Assembly (NCBI RefSeq): GCF_002368415.1
Contig: NZ_AP018290.1
Location: 6,585,614 to 6,649,613 of the forward strand
Source: Calothrix sp. NIES-4105
Lineage (GTDB): Bacteria; Cyanobacteriota; Cyanobacteriia; Cyanobacteriales; Nostocaceae
Direction: 5' to 3'
Length of the DNA stretch: 64,000 bases
The notes beneath the pieces are model-generated. The model was given only the letters and a program-made list of their open reading frames with translations, searched no databases and was not told the origin of the DNA. Position numbers and translations under genes: made by a program. Below are positions 7,301 to 16,510 of this stretch, piece after piece. How positions within the stretch are numbered: position 1 is the first letter of the stretch; every line of letters begins with the position of its first letter.

Positions 7301-8803
7301 ATGGAAGCTACAAATACAACCAACTTGAATGGGAACGGACGTAACAAGAATTCTGTGATTGTAATCGAGAAGGAGATGGTTACAGATATGCAAGACTTAG
7401 AAGCGCGTACTGTCGAGACAGCGGCGCCAACTGAAGCACCGTTTGTTGCTCCTGAAGCAGCACAAGATGAGTCGGGTAAAGGGGAAAAGGTAAAGGGTAA
7501 AGGTAAAAAGCGGTTAGGATTTATATTGGCGGGGTTAGGAGTCGGCGCCGTTGTTGCAGGTGGGTTTGGATATCGCTATTGGCAGTTTGCATCGACGCAT
7601 CAAGAGACAGATAACGCAACTGTCGCTGGACATATTCACCAAGTCAGCAGCAAAATTCCTGGTACAGTAAGCCAAGTGTTGGTAAATGATAACCAACTTG
7701 TACACGAAGGACAATTATTAGTAAAACTAGACCCGCGCGATTATCAAAATAAAGTTATTCAAGCAGACGCTGCACTTCAAGCAGCACAGCGTCAAGCCCA
7801 AGCAGCGCAAGCAAATATTGCTTTAGCTTCGCAAACCACTAGCGCTAAAACAAATCAAGCACAAGGAGATGTTAGCGGTGCCTTAGCTGCAATATCAACA
7901 GCACAAGCTGCCGTAGATGAAGCGAAAGCTGGTATTCCTGCAGCACAAGCAGATGTCGCTTCTTCAGAAGCTGGAATACCCGCAGCACAAGCACAAGTAG
8001 CGCAGGCAAATGCTAACTTACAAAAAGCACAAGCAGACTTTAATCGTTATAATGCATTGTTCCAACAAGGCGCCATTCCGCGTCAACAGTTAGATACAGC
8101 CAGAGCAGCTTATGATGTTGCTGTAGCGCAAAAGAGTGCAGCTCAACAAGCAGTCCAACAAGCACAAGCAAAACTAGCATCAGCAAAAGTAGGAGTAGCA
8201 GCAGCACAGTCGCGGTTAGCGCAAGCGCAAGAAGGAGTAACCAGCGCACAAGCTAAATTAGCAGCATCGAAAGGTGGACTGCAACAAGCTACAGCAGGTG
8301 GACAACAAACCAACGTCAACCAAGGACAGTACGAAGCAGCCAAAGCAGCAATTAATCAAGCTCAAGCATCGCTTAAAGACGCACAATTACAGCTTTCTTA
8401 CACTAACATTACGGCGCCTGCCAATGGACGAATAGGTAGAAAAAACGTTGAAGTTGGCAACCGAGTGCAAGCGGGAACACCTCTAATGGCAGTTGTGAAT
8501 AACGACTACTGGGTAGTAGCGAACTTCAAAGAAACCCAATTAGAAGATATGAAACCTGGACAACCAGTAGAAGTCAAACTCGACTCGTTCCCCCATCACA
8601 CATTCAAAGGTAAAGTAGATAGCATCTCACCAGCATCCGGCGCCCAATTTGCCTTGTTGCCACCAGATAATGCTACAGGTAACTTCACCAAAATAGTTCA
8701 ACGTATTCCTGTCAAAATAGTTTTCGACCCTGCGAGTATAAAAGGATATGACTCACGGATTACGCCAGGGATGTCAGCAGAAGTTAGTGTAGAAGTTAAA
8801 TAA
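7301..8803 (+). CDS. emrA: HlyD/EmrA-family membrane fusion protein
   Basis: The 500-aa protein has a cytoplasmic tail of about 75 residues and one membrane helix (FILAGLGVGAVVAGGFGYRYW, residues 72-92). A biotinyl-lipoyl half follows (VSSKIPGTVSQVLVNDNQLVHEGQLLVKLDP). Next is a very long Ala/Gln-rich helical hairpin (about 150-370), the second lipoyl half (LSYTNITAPANGRIGRKNVEVGNRV) and a beta-barrel. It is the periplasmic adaptor of a tripartite or two-part drug exporter. The start at ATG 7301 follows GGGGG. It is longer than E. coli EmrA because the hairpin has extra heptads (AGIPAAQ occurs twice). It is transcribed with two MFS exporter genes and probably governed by the upstream MarR gene. 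Confidence 0.9.
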   Translation: MEATNTTNLNGNGRNKNSVIVIEKEMVTDMQDLEARTVETAAPTEAPFVAPEAAQDESGKGEKVKGKGKKRLGFILAGLGVGAVVAGGFGYRYWQFASTHQETDNATVAGHIHQVSSKIPGTVSQVLVNDNQLVHEGQLLVKLDPRDYQNKVIQADAALQAAQRQAQAAQANIALASQTTSAKTNQAQGDVSGALAAISTAQAAVDEAKAGIPAAQADVASSEAGIPAAQAQVAQANANLQKAQADFNRYNALFQQGAIPRQQLDTARAAYDVAVAQKSAAQQAVQQAQAKLASAKVGVAAAQSRLAQAQEGVTSAQAKLAASKGGLQQATAGGQQTNVNQGQYEAAKAAINQAQASLKDAQLQLSYTNITAPANGRIGRKNVEVGNRVQAGTPLMAVVNNDYWVVANFKETQLEDMKPGQPVEVKLDSFPHHTFKGKVDSISPASGAQFALLPPDNATGNFTKIVQRIPVKIVFDPASIKGYDSRITPGMSAEVSVEVK

Positions 8804-8816
8804 TTTTTTTACTACG

Positions 8817-10061
8817 GTGCTATTACCAGCTTTTCGTTCACGGAACTACCGCTTATTTTTTACCGGACAAGGTATTTCGCTAATTGGGTCGTGGATGACG
8901 CAACTCGCCACGGTTTGGTTAGTATATAGTCTGACTGACTCCCCTCTAATGTTAGGAGTCGTTGCATTTACAAGCCAGATACCTAGTTTTTTTCTGTCAC
9001 CTTTTGGTGGTGTATTTGCTGATAGATTTTCTCGTCACAAAACTTTGATTGGTACTCAAGTTTTAGCAATGTTGCAGTCGCTAGCATTAGCAGCACTAGC
9101 ATTGATGGGAGCAATTAAGATTTGGCAAATAATTGCTTTGAGCTTGGTTCAAGGTTTTATTAATGCCTTTGATGCTCCCGCGCGTCAAGCGTTTGTACCC
9201 GAATTAATCGAACGACGCGAAGATTTAGCAAATGCCATTGCCGTGAACTCCACCATGTTTAACGGTGCGCGCTTGATAGGCCCTGCAATTGGTGGTTTAT
9301 TACTTGCGCGCGTTGGTCCCGGTTATTGTTTTTTGATAGATGGAATTAGCTACATTGCTGTAATTATCGGGTTGCTAGCAATGCGAATTCAGGAAAAACG
9401 AATTCCTAAATCTGATGCTAGCCCAATACAACGAATCAAAGAAGGTTTTAATTATGCCTTTGGTTTTCCACCAATTCGAGCCATATTATTACATGCAGCC
9501 ATAATTAGTTTATTTGGCATTCAATATACCGTGCTTGTACCTATTTATGCTGAGAAAATTATTGGTGGTGGAGCAGAAACTTTAGGGTTCTTAATGGCTG
9601 CATCGGGAATTGGCGCCTTAGCAGGTGGTATATATTTAGCTACAAGAAAAACCGTAGCTGGACTTGGAAAAGTAATTGTTTTAGCAGCAAGTATTCTCGG
9701 ACTAGGACTAATGGCATTTTCTATATCTCGCCATTTACCGCTTTCACTACTCACAATGTTATTCGTTGGACTTGGCACAATTCTACAAATCGCTTCTAGT
9801 AATACAGTACTACAAACAATTGTAGACGAAGACAAACGCGGTCGAGTCATGAGTTTATTTACAATGTCGTTCTTAGGAATGACACCATTTGGTAACTTAT
9901 TAGGAGGAGCATTAGCAGAACGAATTGGGGCGCCGACTACATTAGTTATCGACGGTATTATTTGTATCATCGCCTCAATATTCCTAGCAAAACAGCTACC
10001 ATCACTCAGACGCTTAGTTATTCCTATCTACGAAAAAAAAGGAATCATCAAAACAATGTAA
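8817..10061 (+). CDS. MFS exporter, EntS/MFS_3-like
   Basis: The 414-aa protein starts with GTG 8817, 13 bases after emrA. It is a 12-helix major facilitator of the group related to enterobactin exporter EntS and many multidrug or siderophore exporters. The opening FRSRNYRLFFTGQGISLIGSWMTQLA is typical, and the motif-A-like GGVFADRFSRHK is at about residues 64-75. The conserved FVPELIERREDLANAIAVNSTMFNGARLIGPAIGG is also present. It probably exports a small amphipathic compound. Its place between emrA and the EmrB-like gene suggests that the three are one unit, though EmrA-type adaptors normally pair with the DHA2 protein that follows. Confidence 0.85.
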   Translation: MLLPAFRSRNYRLFFTGQGISLIGSWMTQLATVWLVYSLTDSPLMLGVVAFTSQIPSFFLSPFGGVFADRFSRHKTLIGTQVLAMLQSLALAALALMGAIKIWQIIALSLVQGFINAFDAPARQAFVPELIERREDLANAIAVNSTMFNGARLIGPAIGGLLLARVGPGYCFLIDGISYIAVIIGLLAMRIQEKRIPKSDASPIQRIKEGFNYAFGFPPIRAILLHAAIISLFGIQYTVLVPIYAEKIIGGGAETLGFLMAASGIGALAGGIYLATRKTVAGLGKVIVLAASILGLGLMAFSISRHLPLSLLTMLFVGLGTILQIASSNTVLQTIVDEDKRGRVMSLFTMSFLGMTPFGNLLGGALAERIGAPTTLVIDGIICIIASIFLAKQLPSLRRLVIPIYEKKGIIKTM

Positions 10062-10079
10062 ATACATAATCTACTCTCT

Positions 10080-10116
10080 CCTCTACTCAGCACTCATTAC
10101 TCAGCACTCAGCACTT
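10080..10116 (+). repeat. Short STRR array (ACTCAGC heptamers)
   Basis: Repeats of ACTCAGC/ACTCATT type lie in the 74-bp gap between the two MFS genes. They belong to the short tandemly repeated repetitive sequences common in filamentous cyanobacteria; larger arrays occur at 62780 and 63858. Confidence 0.65.
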
Positions 10117-10134
10117 TTTTGAGGAGTCCTCCCA

Positions 10135-11715
10135 GTGGCAAACCAACTCGCACCAAACAAACCTAATTCTCCCTCAGAAGTACCCTTAAGAACCTGGATA
10201 GGTGTACTAGCGAGTATGTTGGGAGCATTCATGGCTGTTCTCGATATCCAAATTACCAACGCATCGCTGCAAGAAATACAAGCTTCTTTAGGAGCATCAT
10301 TAGACGAAGGTTCTTGGATATCCACATCATATTTAGTTGCCGAAATCATTGTTATCCCTTTATCTGGTTGGTTATCGCGCGTCTTTACACTACGAAGATA
10401 TTTACTAGTTAATACAGCTTTATTTATATTCTTCTCAATATGCTGTGCTTCCGCGTGGGATTTAAATTCAATGATATTATTCCGCGCGCTGCAAGGGTTT
10501 ACCGGAGGAGTATTAATTCCTAGTGCAATGACGGTTGTACTAACAACTTTACCACCTTCTAAACAATCAGTTGGACTAGCAGCGTTTGGAATCACAGCTG
10601 TATTTGCACCTTCGATAGGTCCAACATTAGGAGGCTGGTTAACTGAAAACTTTAGCTGGCACTATAGTTTTTATATTAATGTCTTTCCAGGCGCCTTAAT
10701 GCTTGCTGGGGTTTGGTATGGAATTTCTCAGCAAAAGCCTCAGTATGATTTATTAAAACAAGGTGACTGGTTTGGTATTGCTTCAATGGCAATTGGTTTG
10801 GGTTCTTTACAAATTGTTTTAGAAGAAGGTAGTCGTAAAGATTGGTTTGGTTCACAATTAATCGTGCGTCTAAGTATACTTGCCGTTATTTTTTTAGCAT
10901 TATTCTTCGCCATTGAGTTAACGCGCAAACAACCATTTATCAACTTGCGATTAGTGAAGAACCGCAACTTTGGTTTAGCAAGTATTGTTAATGTTTCTCT
11001 GGGTGTAGGATTATACGGCTCTATATACGTATTACCTTTATATCTTGCCCAAATCCAGAAATATAACGCTTTGCAAATCGGTCAAGTATTAATTTGGGCA
11101 GGTGTGCCGCAACTATTTATTATTCCATTTATTCCCAAACTCATGCAGCGTATTGATGTACGCTTTATGGTTGCTCTTGGAGTAGCTTTATTTTCAATCA
11201 GCGCTTTTATGAACGCGCGGTTGACTTATCAAACAGGATACGACCAATTAATCTGGTCACAATTAGTGCGTGCGATGGGACAACCATTAATTATGGTACC
11301 ATTAACTTCAATTGCTACAGCGGGATTACCACCAAAAGATGCAGGTTCCGCGAGTGGTTTATTTAATATGATGCGTAACTTAGGTGGTTCAATTGGAATT
11401 GCCGCGTTAGCAACTTTGTTAACAAACCGCGAACAATTCCACTCAAATCGACTTGGTGATTCTGTCTCATTATTTAATCCACAAACCCAAGACCGAATCA
11501 ATCAACTTACACAGTATTTTACCAGTCGCGGCGCCGATTTAAGTACTGCCCAAGACCAAGCCATTAAAACTATTGATAATATAGTTCGTCGTGAAGCGTT
11601 TGTAATGGCTTTTAATGATTGTTTCTACTTCATCGGTATTGCTTTATTAGTTAGCGGTATTGCTATTTTGTTCTTTAAGAAAGTTAAAGCAACTGGTGGC
11701 ACCGTTGGACATTGA
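10135..11715 (+). CDS. emrB: EmrB/QacA-type (DHA2) MFS drug exporter
   Basis: The 526-aa protein begins at GTG 10135 behind GAGGAG. It has the 14-helix DHA2 layout: WIGVLASMLGAFMAVLDIQITNASLQEIQASLGASLDEGSWISTSYLVAEIIVIPLSGWLS is the family opening, with the motif D1 aspartate in the first helix. Motif C follows (VFAPSIGPTLGGWL, about residues 160-173). It should use the proton gradient to push hydrophobic compounds to the adaptor encoded by the emrA-like gene two genes upstream. It is the last gene of the unit; an ACGGAT-type hairpin lies about 75 bases past its stop. Confidence 0.9.
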   Translation: MANQLAPNKPNSPSEVPLRTWIGVLASMLGAFMAVLDIQITNASLQEIQASLGASLDEGSWISTSYLVAEIIVIPLSGWLSRVFTLRRYLLVNTALFIFFSICCASAWDLNSMILFRALQGFTGGVLIPSAMTVVLTTLPPSKQSVGLAAFGITAVFAPSIGPTLGGWLTENFSWHYSFYINVFPGALMLAGVWYGISQQKPQYDLLKQGDWFGIASMAIGLGSLQIVLEEGSRKDWFGSQLIVRLSILAVIFLALFFAIELTRKQPFINLRLVKNRNFGLASIVNVSLGVGLYGSIYVLPLYLAQIQKYNALQIGQVLIWAGVPQLFIIPFIPKLMQRIDVRFMVALGVALFSISAFMNARLTYQTGYDQLIWSQLVRAMGQPLIMVPLTSIATAGLPPKDAGSASGLFNMMRNLGGSIGIAALATLLTNREQFHSNRLGDSVSLFNPQTQDRINQLTQYFTSRGADLSTAQDQAIKTIDNIVRREAFVMAFNDCFYFIGIALLVSGIAILFFKKVKATGGTVGH

Positions 11716-11788
11716 TAAGTAAAAATATATTACCTTGACTTGAAATGCAAACTTTTTTGATTAAAATAAAGAGAAACTAACTTAAGAT

Positions 11789-11877
11789 GCAACGGATAAG
11801 TTATTCATTAAAAACAAGATATTAAAATATAATTATTTAAAATTACCTATCCGTTACATCCGTTTATCATCCGTTGC
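11789..11877. repeat. ACGGAT-type hairpin repeat, copy 1
   Basis: GCAACGGATAAG at the left is answered by an inverted ATCCGTTGC at the right, with TATCCGTTACATCCG inside. Three further copies are at 19057, 38677 and 49026, all just behind a gene. A role as transcript end or RNA stabiliser is inferred. Confidence 0.7.
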
Positions 11878-11881
11878 TAAA

Positions 11882-12062
11882 TTAAGCTGCTGGATGAAGT
11901 AAAGCTGGCGCCAACACTTCGTCAATTTTTCGCTATACATCATCACTCAACTTTATACCTGATGCAGCAGCGTTATCTGCGACTTGCTCAGGACGACTGG
12001 CGCCAATAATAGCAGAAGACACTCGCGAGTCTCTTAACTGCAATATTTCACCTAATATTGAT
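11882..12062 (-). pseudogene. Aldo/keto reductase, C-terminal remnant
   Basis: Read on the minus strand, the segment encodes AESILGEILQLRDSRVSS, then AIIGASRPEQVADNAAASG and IKLSDD, a stop codon, and KIDEVLAPAL. This is the C-terminal cofactor-binding end of an aldo/keto reductase of the YghZ/Kv-beta kind (the usual form is ...AILGASRPEQ...). It contains an internal TAG and lacks the whole barrel. It is fused at a GGCGCC palindrome to a truncated nitroreductase gene. Confidence 0.7.
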
Positions 12063-12372
12063 TCTGCGGCGCCTCGACCATTATCATTAATACCGGAGCG
12101 TTTTTTGCCCACTCTTGATTACCTTCTGCCAGACAACTTAGTAAACGCTCAAATTCTCCTTGGTTATCTTTGGTGGCAATAATAAAACTCCACGGTTGCT
12201 CATTAAAAGACGAAGCTGCCCACCGTGCTGCTTCGAGTACACTACATAATTTTTCAGGCTCAACCGTGCGGTCTGAAAAAGCTAGAGGACTCCAACGTTG
12301 CCGCAGCAAATCATGAATAGGATACTGAGTGTCGGCTGATTTGTCTATCTTTACATCGTTCGATTCCACCAT
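12063..12372 (-). pseudogene. Nitroreductase-family protein, N-terminal half only
   Basis: From ATG 12372 the frame reads about 100 residues of a nitroreductase-fold oxidoreductase. It has IHDLLRQRWSPLAFSDRTVEPEKLCSVLEAARWAASSFNEQPWSFIIAT (the FMN-binding RRS-like loop and the SSxNxQPW motif) and KNAPVLMIM. The second half with the remaining FMN contacts is missing. At 12063-12070 it runs through GGCGCC into the out-of-frame end of an aldo/keto reductase and stops. A normal family member has about 190-220 residues, so this is a deletion product. Confidence 0.75.
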
Positions 12373-12381
12373 AATAACCAA

Positions 12382-12727
12382 TGTATTAAAATTAACTATT
12401 ATTTACAAAATTATGTATACAATACATGACAAATATGGCGATTGCTTGTCTTTGCTGTGACAATACGGCGCCAAATATGTTTATTTTATTAAATAATAGT
12501 TATCAAAATTTATATCATCCTAAAGATAGATACATTGATATTTAATAATCAGCTTGTATGTACATAACAATACGAATATAAAATTTATGTGTGTTGCTAA
12601 ATTTAATAAATGTAAAAAATGGTAGCAGTAGTTTCTTAGATTTTTAGGAATACTTATTAATAAATTTTCCGAAAAAGTTAATTACGAACAGAAATGACTT
12701 TTAACTTTATATTGTCAGGAGAACTCA
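12382..12727. other. AT-rich intergenic region before the oxidase cluster
   Basis: The stretch has no open frame. It should contain the promoter of the DUF2231/oxidase genes. A usable ribosome binding site (AGGAG at 12718) precedes the first gene. No operator or hairpin stands out. Confidence 0.4.
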
Positions 12728-13219
12728 ATGCCTGTGCAGCTTAATAGTCAAAATCTGCCATACCCCGACCCGATACACCCGATCATTGTCCACTTTATTA
12801 TTGCAATGGTGCTTTTCGCTTTCTTTTGTGATGTGGTGGGTTACTTTACTCACAAGCATCGCTTGTTTGAGGTAAGTTTCTGGAATATGTTTGTTGCTTC
12901 GGCAGCAATTTTTTTTGCAGTTATATTTGGTCAGTTTGAAGCAGGTTTAGCACAAGTTTACTCTTCGGTGCGTCCAACACTCAATTTTCATACACTTATG
13001 GGTTGGTCGCTTGCTGCAATTTTAGTGGGGATCACTGCTTGGCGCCTAGTAATTCGTAACCGCAATCCTTTAAAAGTACCACCTGCTTATCTAGGTGTAG
13101 CAACGTTTTTGGTTTGTTTGGTGTTTTTACAAACGTATCTGGGAAGCAAGTTAGTTTGGGTATATGGTTTACATGTTGAACCTGTTGTACAAGCGATGAA
13201 GCAAGGAGTTTCGCCGTGA
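12728..13219 (+). CDS. DUF2231 membrane protein
   Basis: The 163-aa protein has four predicted membrane helices and the DUF2231 opening, in which a His lies in the first helix (PDPIHPIIVHFIIAMVLFAFFCDVVGY). Further His residues (NFHTLMGW, YGLHVEP) are in places that could bind heme or metal. Proteins of this type sit beside cyanobacterial ARTO oxidase genes. The next gene encodes a relative and overlaps by four bases (GTGA), so the two are translationally coupled. The job is unknown: a quinol- or heme-handling accessory subunit is a reasonable guess from the histidines and the neighbours. Confidence 0.75.
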   Translation: MPVQLNSQNLPYPDPIHPIIVHFIIAMVLFAFFCDVVGYFTHKHRLFEVSFWNMFVASAAIFFAVIFGQFEAGLAQVYSSVRPTLNFHTLMGWSLAAILVGITAWRLVIRNRNPLKVPPAYLGVATFLVCLVFLQTYLGSKLVWVYGLHVEPVVQAMKQGVSP

Positions 13220-13818
13220 ACTCGCAAATTGTTGACCAGTTGGGTTTGAAATTAGGCGCCAACGATTTACCTTATGAGTTTCCGATACATGCAAATTTGG
13301 TACATTTGACACTGGGCTTGTTGATTATTGCGATTATTTTTGACATTGCTGGTACGTTTTTTTCGTTAGAAAAACCTATCTTTAAATTCTTGGGTCTAAC
13401 TGCTCTGCGTTCTGGCTTTTTTGATGTTGGCTGGTATAACTTACTTGCAGCGGCTGTAATTACATTTTTTACAGTTGCAGCCGGCTTCTTTGAGTTAATT
13501 TTGGCGCCAGCAGTAAATGGAAAGAGTGCTTGGGGGTTAACGGCAGGTACGACGATGGTATTGCATGGTTTAGGTGGTATTTCTTTATTAGCAATTATTG
13601 TGGCGATGACTGTATGGAGAGGTTTACAACGGTTTCGCTGGCGCCACTCGAACGCGCGTCAAGTGCAGTGGAGTTACTTGCTGGCTGGTGTGGCGTTACT
13701 TGGTATTTTATTTGTTCATGGAACTTTGGGCGCCCAATTAGGTGACGAGTTTGGAATACATGTTACTGCTGCAGGTTTGGTGAGGGAGGGTAAAAGTCCA
13801 GAATTACTACCTAAATAA
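13216..13818 (+). CDS. DUF2231 membrane protein, second copy
   Basis: The 200-aa protein starts with the GTG that overlaps the stop of the preceding gene. It shows the same pattern: LPYEFPIHANLVHLTLGLLIIAIIFDIAGTFF near the start, MVLHGLGGISLLAI, and FVHGTLGAQLGDEFGIHVTAAG at the end. The His residues in helices 1, 3 and 4 are conserved in position between the two copies, which suggests that they form a heterodimer. It lies 138 bases upstream of the oxidase subunit II gene. The gap between holds half of an ACCACAAAGG-type repeat. The role is inferred from context only. Confidence 0.75.
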   Translation: MNSQIVDQLGLKLGANDLPYEFPIHANLVHLTLGLLIIAIIFDIAGTFFSLEKPIFKFLGLTALRSGFFDVGWYNLLAAAVITFFTVAAGFFELILAPAVNGKSAWGLTAGTTMVLHGLGGISLLAIIVAMTVWRGLQRFRWRHSNARQVQWSYLLAGVALLGILFVHGTLGAQLGDEFGIHVTAAGLVREGKSPELLPK

Positions 13819-13956
13819 TTATTTGAGTTATATTGCATTCCTAATTGATTTGTAAAAAATGAAATCTCTGTAACGAACCACTAAGGCACAAAGGACACAA
13901 AGGAAGAAAAAGAAGATACATGTTTAAAATTTTACGAATGATGCGCGGACTGCTAT

Positions 13957-14874
13957 ATGTCTAGATTGTTGCAATATTTATTAATCGCTGTTTGTATTGC
14001 AGTACTGCTGGTTATTAGCCGTTGGGTTGGAACTCAAGCATATACTTGGATGCCACCTCAAGCAACCGCAGAAGCACAAAAAGTTGACCAAATATTTAGC
14101 TTTTTAGCTTCAGTTGGAGCGTTTGTTTTGCTTGGACTTGTAGGTATGATGCTGTATTCGGCAATTTTCTTTCGAGCATCCAAGCATGACTACACTGAGG
14201 GACATCCTTCTAGAGGTGATGTCAGACTAGAAATCCTATGGACAGCAATTCCAACTTTATTAGTGGCGTGGCTTGCTTTTCAAGGTTTCCAAATTTATCA
14301 GCAATTAGATATCTTAAATCTTGACAGGGTAGTACACCTGCATTTGCCTTTAGATGATGCTGCTGTTGCTGCTGAACCACGTCCAGACCAAGCTAAAAAA
14401 GCTGATTTTACGGTTGATGTTTTTGCTAAACAGTGGGAGTGGTCTTTTCGTTATCCTAATAATATTACTAGTAATGAATTACACTTACCAGTCAATCGTA
14501 GAACCCAACTTAATTTACATGCACAAGAAGTAATTCACGGCTTTTACGTCCCAGAATTTCGCCTTAAGCAGGATATTGTGCCTCTTCGTGATATTGACAT
14601 TGTAATTAGTCCTATACGTGAAGGTAAATATACACTTAGAGATTCTCAATTCAGTGGTACTTACTTTGCTTTGATGCAGGCGCCTGTATATGTAGAAACT
14701 TTAGAAAAATATAATCAATGGCTAAAAGGTGCCAATAAATCAATGACTATCAAAAATCAAGCTGTAGCTGAATATACTGAACCGACTCAAACATTATTTA
14801 ATAGCGGTTGGTATACAGTTGCACCTACCCAAACAGAGATTGCAACCCAAAGGAAGATAAATAATGACACATAA
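13957..14874 (+). CDS. ctaC: Alternative terminal oxidase subunit II lacking the CuA site
   Basis: The 305-aa protein is a heme-copper oxidase subunit II with a leader helix, two membrane helices (about residues 7-25 and 48-72) and a cupredoxin-like domain. The domain has KQWEWSFRYPNNITSNELHLPV and VIHGFYVPEFRLKQDIVPLRDID. Where cytochrome c oxidases carry the CuA cysteines (C-x-E-x-C-G-x-x-H), this protein reads RDSQFSGTYFALM: there is no cysteine. A CuA-less subunit II is the mark of the cyanobacterial ARTO, which is thought to oxidise quinol rather than cytochrome c. It overlaps the next gene by 11 bases. Confidence 0.88.
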   Translation: MSRLLQYLLIAVCIAVLLVISRWVGTQAYTWMPPQATAEAQKVDQIFSFLASVGAFVLLGLVGMMLYSAIFFRASKHDYTEGHPSRGDVRLEILWTAIPTLLVAWLAFQGFQIYQQLDILNLDRVVHLHLPLDDAAVAAEPRPDQAKKADFTVDVFAKQWEWSFRYPNNITSNELHLPVNRRTQLNLHAQEVIHGFYVPEFRLKQDIVPLRDIDIVISPIREGKYTLRDSQFSGTYFALMQAPVYVETLEKYNQWLKGANKSMTIKNQAVAEYTEPTQTLFNSGWYTVAPTQTEIATQRKINNDT

Positions 14875-16510
14875 TGCAGAAAATATATCGGGTGCGATGT
14901 CACAAGAAGAACGATGGCAATACTTGCGTTTCAGTACCGACCATAAAGTCATCGGCGTTCAGTACATGCTCATGACCTTCTTTTTCTTTCTGGTTGGTGG
15001 ACTGTTGGCAATGCTTATCCGCGCGGAATTAATTACTCCTGCATCTAATTTAGTAGACCGTCCCCTTTATAACAGCTTGTTTACAATGCATGGGACGATA
15101 ATGATTTTTTTGTGGATTATACCGTTTAATGCAGGTCTTAGTAATTACTTAGTACCGTTGATGATTGGAGCAAAGGATATGGCATTTCCTTTGCTTAATG
15201 CTATCTCCTTTTGGATGCTTCCTCCAGCAGGTTTGCTATTACTATCTAGCTTTTTAATCCCCAATGGCCCCTCAAAAGCTGGTTGGTGGTCTTATCCTCC
15301 AGTTAGTCTACAATTTCCACCCGGTCAATTTATAAATGGAGAATTTATTTGGATTATAAGTTTACTCATAATCGGCATTTCTTCTATTATGGGGGCTGTT
15401 AACTTTGTTACTACTATCTTTTGGATGCGGGCGCCGGGGATGACGTTTTTCCGTATGCCTGTTTTAGTATGGTCAGTTCTCAGCGCTCAGTTGTTACAGT
15501 TAGTTAATTTACCTGCTTTAACAGGTGCATTTATACTGCTTTTATTCGACTTATCATTTGGGACACAGTTCTTTAAACCTCTTGCTCTTGGCGACCCAAT
15601 TATATATCAACATCTATTTTGGTTTTACTCGCATCCAGCAGTTTATATTATGGCGTTACCAGCATTTGGCATTTTTGCAGAAGTTCTGCCTGCCTTCGCG
15701 CGTAACCCTTTATTTGGCTATCGTTCATTAGCTATAGCTTCACTTGGTATCGCGGTTGTTAGTATTTTTGTTTGGGTGCATCATATGTTTACCAGTGCTA
15801 CTCCTGGGTGGATGCGGATGACATTTATGGTGACATCAATGTTGGTTGCTATACCCACGGGAGTAAAGGCATTTGGCTGGGTTGCCACTATTTGGAAAGG
15901 CAAACTGCATTTAGAAACACCGATGTTATTTGCAATGGGAGGCGCCGCAATGTTTCTTTTCGGTGGTGTAACTGGTGTGATGCTTGCAGTAGTACCGTTT
16001 GATATCCATGTCAACAACACTTACTTTGTAGTAGGACACTTTCACTATATTGTTTTCAATACGATTACAATGGCGATTTTTGCAGGTATATACTTTTGGT
16101 TTCCAAAAATAACTGGAAGAATGTACGCTGAAGGTTGGGGAAAGCTACATTTTTGGTTAACCTTTATTGGCGCCAATCTTACATTCTTTCCTATGCATCC
16201 TCTAGGTTTACAAGGAATGCTGCGCCGAGTTGCTTCTTACGCTCCCCAATATCAAGGATGGAATATCATCGCGAGTTTAGGAGCGTTCTTACTAGGAGTT
16301 TCTACATTACCCTTTATTGCCAACATTGTGGCTTCTTGGCTATATGGAGTTAAGGCAGTTAGCAATCCTTGGCACGCAAGCGGACTAGAGTGGACAACCT
16401 CCTCACCACCACCACGAGACAACTTTGAAGAAATTCCAATTGTTAATAGACCACCCTACGACTACGGAAACCCTAGATACTCTGTTATAGAGCCGGACGA
16501 CAATGAATAA
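14864..16510 (+). CDS. ctaD: Heme-copper oxidase subunit I (ARTO type, A2-like)
   Basis: The 548-aa catalytic subunit has 12 helices. It keeps the low-spin heme ligand in LFTMHGTIMIF and the CuB/Tyr segment FWFYSHPAVYIMALP. It also keeps the CuB histidines in WVHHMFTSATPGWMRM and the heme ligands in VVGHFHYIVFNTIT. In A1 oxidases the helix VI motif is GHPEVY with a proton-transferring Glu; here it is YSHPAVY. That is the pattern described for A2-type oxidases, in which Tyr-Ser replaces the Glu. The loop NYLVPLMIGAKDMAFP with the D-channel Asp is kept. It would reduce oxygen to water in the thylakoid or cytoplasmic membrane. It overlaps ctaE by 8 bases. Confidence 0.92.
   Translation: MTHNAENISGAMSQEERWQYLRFSTDHKVIGVQYMLMTFFFFLVGGLLAMLIRAELITPASNLVDRPLYNSLFTMHGTIMIFLWIIPFNAGLSNYLVPLMIGAKDMAFPLLNAISFWMLPPAGLLLLSSFLIPNGPSKAGWWSYPPVSLQFPPGQFINGEFIWIISLLIIGISSIMGAVNFVTTIFWMRAPGMTFFRMPVLVWSVLSAQLLQLVNLPALTGAFILLLFDLSFGTQFFKPLALGDPIIYQHLFWFYSHPAVYIMALPAFGIFAEVLPAFARNPLFGYRSLAIASLGIAVVSIFVWVHHMFTSATPGWMRMTFMVTSMLVAIPTGVKAFGWVATIWKGKLHLETPMLFAMGGAAMFLFGGVTGVMLAVVPFDIHVNNTYFVVGHFHYIVFNTITMAIFAGIYFWFPKITGRMYAEGWGKLHFWLTFIGANLTFFPMHPLGLQGMLRRVASYAPQYQGWNIIASLGAFLLGVSTLPFIANIVASWLYGVKAVSNPWHASGLEWTTSSPPPRDNFEEIPIVNRPPYDYGNPRYSVIEPDDNE

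Noticed and set aside
8040-8343. Minus-strand Leu-rich and Ala/Cys-rich frames
   Set aside because: They are shadows of the Ala/Gln-rich coiled-coil segment of the emrA-like gene.
7301-11715. Possible siderophore-export operon
   Set aside because: The EntS-like MFS protein alone suggested it, but no siderophore synthesis or uptake gene is present. A general efflux set under MarR is the simpler reading.
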